A DNA stretch of 12,125 bases from VRUE01 sp963748075 (GTDB lineage Bacteria; Actinomycetota; Thermoleophilia; Solirubrobacterales; 70-9): NCBI GenBank assembly GCA_963748075.1, contig CAVVHQ010000009.1:1-12125 (forward strand), in the 5' to 3' direction. A program made the position numbers and the translations under genes. The stretch's first letter is position 1; every line of letters begins with the position of its first letter. The notes below the pieces were generated by a model. It saw nothing but the letters and a program-made list of their open reading frames with translations, was not told the DNA's origin and did no database searches. This document shows, one piece after another, positions 9,606 to 12,125 of the stretch.

Positions 9606-9730
9606 CGCGTGTCAGGCGCCGCCATGCGGCGCCCTCGGTCGGCCCGCTGCGGGGGTCACGCACTTGTTATGTGCGCCCCCCTTTGCGGGCCTCCCTGCGG
9701 CTTTGCCTGGCGATCCCTGACGCGAGTCAG
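9602..9730. repeat. Cluster of four palindromes, REP/MITE-like element
   Basis: The 129-base stretch is bounded by two near-identical palindromes, CTGACGCGTGTCAG (9602-9615) and CTGACGCGAGTCAG (9717-9730), differing in one loop base. Between them are an eight-pair hairpin GGCGCCGC/GCGGCGCC with loop CAT (9615-9633) and a 51-base hairpin (9641-9691). The latter is built of GGCCCGC/GCGGGCC, GGGGG/CCCCC and CGCAC/GTGCG helices closing a TTGTTAT loop. The first palindrome contains the TGA stop of the exporter. The architecture suits a palindromic interspersed repeat or small non-autonomous element; the hairpins may also end exporter transcription. Whether it is repeated in the genome cannot be seen here. 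Confidence 0.7.
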
Positions 9731-9764
9731 TACCCAAAACCCGGGGTCTGAGTGACCGATTGCC

Positions 9765-9798
9765 TTGACAACGTCCATTCCGACCTGTCCACTAGGTT
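9765..9798 (+). promoter_or_regulatory. Candidate disA promoter
   Basis: A perfect TTGACA stands at 9765-9770 in a locally AT-richer intergenic stretch. At the standard 17-base spacing the -10 would be TCCACT (9788-9793), a poor match; TAGGTT at 9793-9798 fits TAnnnT better, but at a 22-base spacing. A second TTGACA occurs at 9827-9832, too near the start codon to serve disA as annotated. A strong -35 with a poor -10 is the kind of promoter that CarD could help to open; that link is inference. Confidence 0.45.
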
Positions 9799-9843
9799 TT
9801 AGCCAGACCGCATTGCAGAGCGAAATTTGACATCCTTCAACCG

Positions 9844-10956
9844 ATGTCTGCGCTGCCCGGGGATGAGCTTCACGAGCTAGCGGAACGGCAGGATCCCCGG
9901 CTGTTGAGGGCTCTTGACGTGGTCGCCCCGGGCGGCTCGCTGCGCGAGGGCCTCGACAACATAGTCCACGCCAGCACCGGCGGCCTGATCGTGGTTGGCG
10001 ATCCGGGTGGCATATCCCACCTGCTCTCCGGCGGGATCAGGCTCGACACCGACTACACGCCGGCGATGCTCTACCAGGTGGCGAAGATGGACGGCGCGAT
10101 CGTCCTCAACCCCGAGGCTACGAAGATCATCTGGGCCAACGTCCAGCTGATGCCGGACCCGACCATCCTCTCGACCGAGACCGGCACCCGCCACCGGACC
10201 GCCGAGCGCGTTTCCAAACAGACCGAGGCGCTGGTGATCGCGATCTCACAGCGCCGCGACGTCGTCAGCCTCTACGTCGAGGGCACCAAGTACATCCTTC
10301 AGGAGATCCCGGCGGTGCTCGCCAAGGCGAACCAGGGCCTGGCGACCCTGGAGAAGTACAGGGAGCGGCTCGAGGGGGTCTCGACCCGTCTCACCGTCCT
10401 CGAGTTCGAGGGCGGCGGCGTCCTCTACGACGCCCTCACCGTCCTGCAGCGAGCCGAGTTGGTCACCCGGATGGCGGTCGAGGTGGAGCGCTACATCGTC
10501 GAGCTGGGCACCGAGGGCCGGCTGATCGAGATGCAGCTGGAGGAGACGATGGTCGGCGTCGGCGCCGAAAAGACGGCGCTGATCCGCGACTACTCGGTCG
10601 AGGACTCCGAGCAGAACCTCGCGACCGTGTTGCACTCGCTGACGCGGATGCCGCACGAGGATGTGCTCGACTTCGGCCGCCTCGCCGAGCTGCTCGGCTA
10701 CGACCGCAAGCTGAACACCCTCGACTTCCCGATCGCGCCCCGCGGCTACCGCGTGATGGGTCGCATCCCCCGCATCCCCAAGCTGGTCGTCCAGAAGATC
10801 GTCCACGAGCTGGGCGGCCTCGAGGAGGTGCTCGCCGCCTCCGACGACGATCTGGAGGCGGTGGACGGAGTCGGCCCGACCAGGGCCAAGGACATTCGCG
10901 AGGGCCTACGGCGGCTCCAGGAGGTAGACCTGGTCGACCGGTACTTGCAGAGTTGA
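9844..10956 (+). CDS. disA: DNA-integrity scanning diadenylate cyclase DisA
   Basis: Makes c-di-AMP from two ATP and scans DNA for branched or damaged structures. The 370-residue product aligns end to end from memory with B. subtilis DisA. The N-terminal DAC domain has MDGAIVL with the catalytic DGA at 83-85 and GTRHRTAERV with RHR at 116-118. A central helical spine follows (about 150-280, including ELGTEGRLIEMQL), then the PRGYRVMGRIPRIPKLVV linker and a C-terminal helix-hairpin-helix DNA-binding domain (VDGVGPTRAKDIREGLRRLQ, from residue 340). The ATG at 9844 lacks a visible Shine-Dalgarno. Its partner gene radA is not adjacent. carD follows after 38 bases, suggesting one transcription unit. 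The stop codon is part of a seven-pair hairpin at 10955-10973. Confidence 0.96.
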   Translation: MSALPGDELHELAERQDPRLLRALDVVAPGGSLREGLDNIVHASTGGLIVVGDPGGISHLLSGGIRLDTDYTPAMLYQVAKMDGAIVLNPEATKIIWANVQLMPDPTILSTETGTRHRTAERVSKQTEALVIAISQRRDVVSLYVEGTKYILQEIPAVLAKANQGLATLEKYRERLEGVSTRLTVLEFEGGGVLYDALTVLQRAELVTRMAVEVERYIVELGTEGRLIEMQLEETMVGVGAEKTALIRDYSVEDSEQNLATVLHSLTRMPHEDVLDFGRLAELLGYDRKLNTLDFPIAPRGYRVMGRIPRIPKLVVQKIVHELGGLEEVLAASDDDLEAVDGVGPTRAKDIREGLRRLQEVDLVDRYLQS

Positions 10957-10973
10957 CGGCGAATGGCGCCGTC
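10955..10973 (+). other. Hairpin between disA and carD
   Basis: GACGGCG (10955-10961) pairs perfectly with CGCCGTC (10967-10973) around a five-base loop. It includes the last two bases of the disA stop codon and ends nine bases before the carD ribosome binding site. There is no T-run. It could partly terminate transcription, mark an RNA processing site that separates disA from carD levels, or affect coupling of translation. Confidence 0.5.
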
Positions 10974-10981
10974 GCGAACCG

Positions 10982-10988
10982 AAAGGAG
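10982..10988 (+). promoter_or_regulatory. Strong ribosome binding site of carD
   Basis: AAAGGAG at 10982-10988 lies six bases before an ATT at 10995, the only plausible initiation codon at proper spacing in the carD frame. This site decides the start I give for carD. A GTG overlaps its last base (10988-10990) but is too close and opens a different, short frame. Confidence 0.75.
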
Positions 10989-10994
10989 TGAGCG

Positions 10995-11552
10995 ATTCCC
11001 CAGCTAGAGGAGGCCATAGAGGCAAGCGCCGAGCAGGACGTCCCGTACGTCTGTGACTTCGAGGAGGGCGACAAGGTCGTCTACCCCCACCACGGCGCGG
11101 GCCTGGTGCTGAAGAAAGAGAGCCGCGAGCTGATGGGTGAGGAGCGTGAATACCTGACGATCAAAATCCTCCACAACGAGCTCACGGTGATGGTCCCCTG
11201 CGAGAACGCGGGCAAGGCTGGTTTGCGCCGCGTGATCGACGAGGTGGAAATCAAGAAGGTCACAGACGTTCTCACGGACGACGTCTCGGAGATGCCGAAG
11301 AACTGGAACCGGCGTTTCAAGTACAACCGCGAGAAGATCAAGACCGGCGACGTGTTCGAGCTGGCCGAGGTGGTTCGCAACCTGGCGATTCGCGAGATGG
11401 AGAAGGGCCTCTCCACCGGCGAGAAGCAGATGTACACGCGGGCCAAGAAGATCCTCGCGTCGGAGTTCATGTACGCGCTCGACAAGGACGAGGAAGGCGC
11501 GGAGGGGTACCTGGACGGGCTGTTGGAGGAACGCTTCGCCGCCACGGCGTAG
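10995..11552 (+). CDS. carD: CarD-family RNA polymerase-binding transcription regulator, probable ATT start
   Basis: CarD binds the RNA polymerase beta subunit and stabilises open promoter complexes. The 185-residue protein has an N-terminal Tudor-like polymerase-interaction domain (FEEGDKVVYPHHGAGLV at 22-38, then KESRELMGEEREYLTIKI and VMVPCENAGKAGLRRVID). A helical DNA-facing domain follows with PKNWNRRFK, whose W104 matches the mycobacterial tryptophan that wedges at the upstream fork, and GLSTGEKQMYTRAKKILASE. In this frame an in-phase stop lies at 10989-10991, and between it and 11106 there is no ATG, GTG or TTG. A start at GTG 11106 would cut off the strand containing VVYPHHG. The ATT at 10995, six bases after AAAGGAG, restores a family-like start (M-PQLEEA). 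A sequencing error or true ATT initiation are both possible. Confidence 0.93.
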   Translation: MPQLEEAIEASAEQDVPYVCDFEEGDKVVYPHHGAGLVLKKESRELMGEEREYLTIKILHNELTVMVPCENAGKAGLRRVIDEVEIKKVTDVLTDDVSEMPKNWNRRFKYNREKIKTGDVFELAEVVRNLAIREMEKGLSTGEKQMYTRAKKILASEFMYALDKDEEGAEGYLDGLLEERFAATA

Positions 11553-11556
11553 CCCC

Positions 11557-12125
11557 ACCGCGTTCGTCACCGCGGTCGTGGCGGCCGCCGGCTCCGGGGA
11601 GAGGCTCGGAGCCGGCGGCCCGAAGGCTTTCGTCCGGCTGGCCGGCAGGCCGATGGTCGAGTGGTCGATCGCCGCCCTGCGGGGGGCGGCCGGCGTGCGC
11701 TCGATCGTCGTCGCCTGCCCGCCCGGTCACGTCCACGAGCTCGGTGGGGGAGACCTCGGCGTGGTCGAGGGCGGCGCGACCCGCTCGCAGTCGGTCGCCA
11801 ACGCCATGGAGGCGGTCGGGACCGAGCTGGTCGCGATCCACGACGCGGCGCGGCCGCTGCTGACGCCGCAGCTGGTCGAGGCGGTGGTCGCGACCCTGGC
11901 CGCCGACCCCGAGGCCGTCGGTGCGATCGCCGCCGCGCCGGTCGCCGACACGATCAAGCGCGCCGCCTCCGCCCCCGGAGAGGGCTCGCGGGAGGATTCT
12001 GCCACCCATGGGGGCAAAACCCTTCCATCGAGGTGGAGACGACGGTGGATCGTGGCCGCCTCTGGGCGGCGCAGACGCCGCAGGCGTTCCGCGTCGAGGC
12101 GTTGCGGCGGGCGCTTGCCGCCGAT
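11557..12125 (+). CDS. ispD: 2-C-methyl-D-erythritol 4-phosphate cytidylyltransferase, 5' part, frame disrupted
   Basis: IspD transfers CMP from CTP to methylerythritol phosphate in the non-mevalonate isoprenoid pathway. Similarity begins with VTAVVAAAGSGERLGAGGPK, the CTP-binding loop with its lysine. It continues with GGATRSQSV, AIHDAARPLLTP (about 11836-11871) and IAAAPVADTIKRA (to about 11964), all in one frame. The next conserved stretch, VETTVDRGRLWAAQTPQAFR, is found in another frame from 12033 onward, so one base is missing, or two are extra, between about 11965 and 12032. No ATG/GTG/TTG lies in frame near the beginning except GTG 11578, which would remove half the first strand; the true start is unresolved and I give the start of similarity. 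The gene runs off the window, so whether it is otherwise intact is unknown. It follows carD directly, an arrangement also seen in mycobacteria. Confidence 0.85.
11965..12032 (+). other. Extra segment in ispD containing the frame break
   Basis: Between the conserved TIKRA and VETTVDR blocks there are about 68 bases, where IspD proteins normally have only a handful of residues. The part from about 11991 to 12030 is less GC-rich than the surrounding gene and includes CCCATGGG, a run of five G (12010-12014) and four A (12016-12019). The extra length suggests a small insertion or a long loop; the frame change suggests a base lost in a homopolymer. Confidence 0.55.

Noticed and set aside
8117..9751. 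A 544-codon plus-strand frame overlapping the exporter
   Set aside because: Arg/Ala/Gly-rich out-of-frame reading of the MFS gene, which has clear transporter motifs in its own frame.
10988..11056. Short frame from the GTG overlapping the carD ribosome binding site, possibly a leader peptide
   Set aside because: The GTG directly touches AAAGGA, leaving no spacing, and the short arginine/glycine-rich product shows no conserved feature.
12009..12020. Programmed -1 frameshift in ispD at the G5C-A4 tract
   Set aside because: The tract does not form a canonical X-XXY-YYZ slippery heptamer in the upstream frame, and IspD is not known to use frameshifting; a base-calling error or insertion is simpler.

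Overview
The window is very GC-rich with GC-biased third codon positions, uses GTG and TTG starts, and carries ten genes, all on the plus strand. CarD together with DisA and ClpC, the mycobacteria-like CoaX and CarD sequences, and the order coaX-dusB-greA-lysS-clpC / disA-carD-ispD point to a deep-branching actinobacterium. Thermoleophilia/Solirubrobacterales-like is my best guess, made from recall rather than a search.

Layout. 1-1753: coaX (type III pantothenate kinase) overlapping dusB (tRNA-dihydrouridine synthase). 1754-1921: a leader with a TATAAT box followed at once by a terminator-like hairpin and T7, then greA (1922-2401). 2400-2514: a 115-nt inverted-repeat structure that starts in the greA stop codon, then lysS (2540-4102). 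4282-6870: clpC, with a TTG start and a GC-rich 3' hairpin. 6922-9605: two accessory-looking genes, a degenerate aldo/keto reductase-like protein and a 14-TM DHA2-type MFS exporter. 9602-9730: a cluster of palindromes that starts on the exporter stop codon. 9844-11552: disA (c-di-AMP synthase) and carD (RNA polymerase-binding regulator). 11557-end: the 5' part of ispD, whose reading frame breaks near 12,000.

Functionally this is a housekeeping and stress neighbourhood: cofactor supply (CoaX, IspD), tRNA modification and charging (DusB, LysS), transcription control (GreA, CarD), proteolysis (ClpC) and c-di-AMP genome-integrity signalling (DisA). radA, often next to disA, is not here; the reductase-like gene, the exporter and the palindromic element occupy the clpC-disA interval.

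The most interesting signals are (1) carD, which has no ATG/GTG/TTG able to give a full-length protein but has an ATT codon six bases after a perfect AAAGGAG; (2) a self-terminating greA leader resembling in layout the E. coli GraL leader RNAs; (3) two structurally different palindromic elements, each overlapping the stop codon of the gene upstream; and (4) the broken ispD frame.
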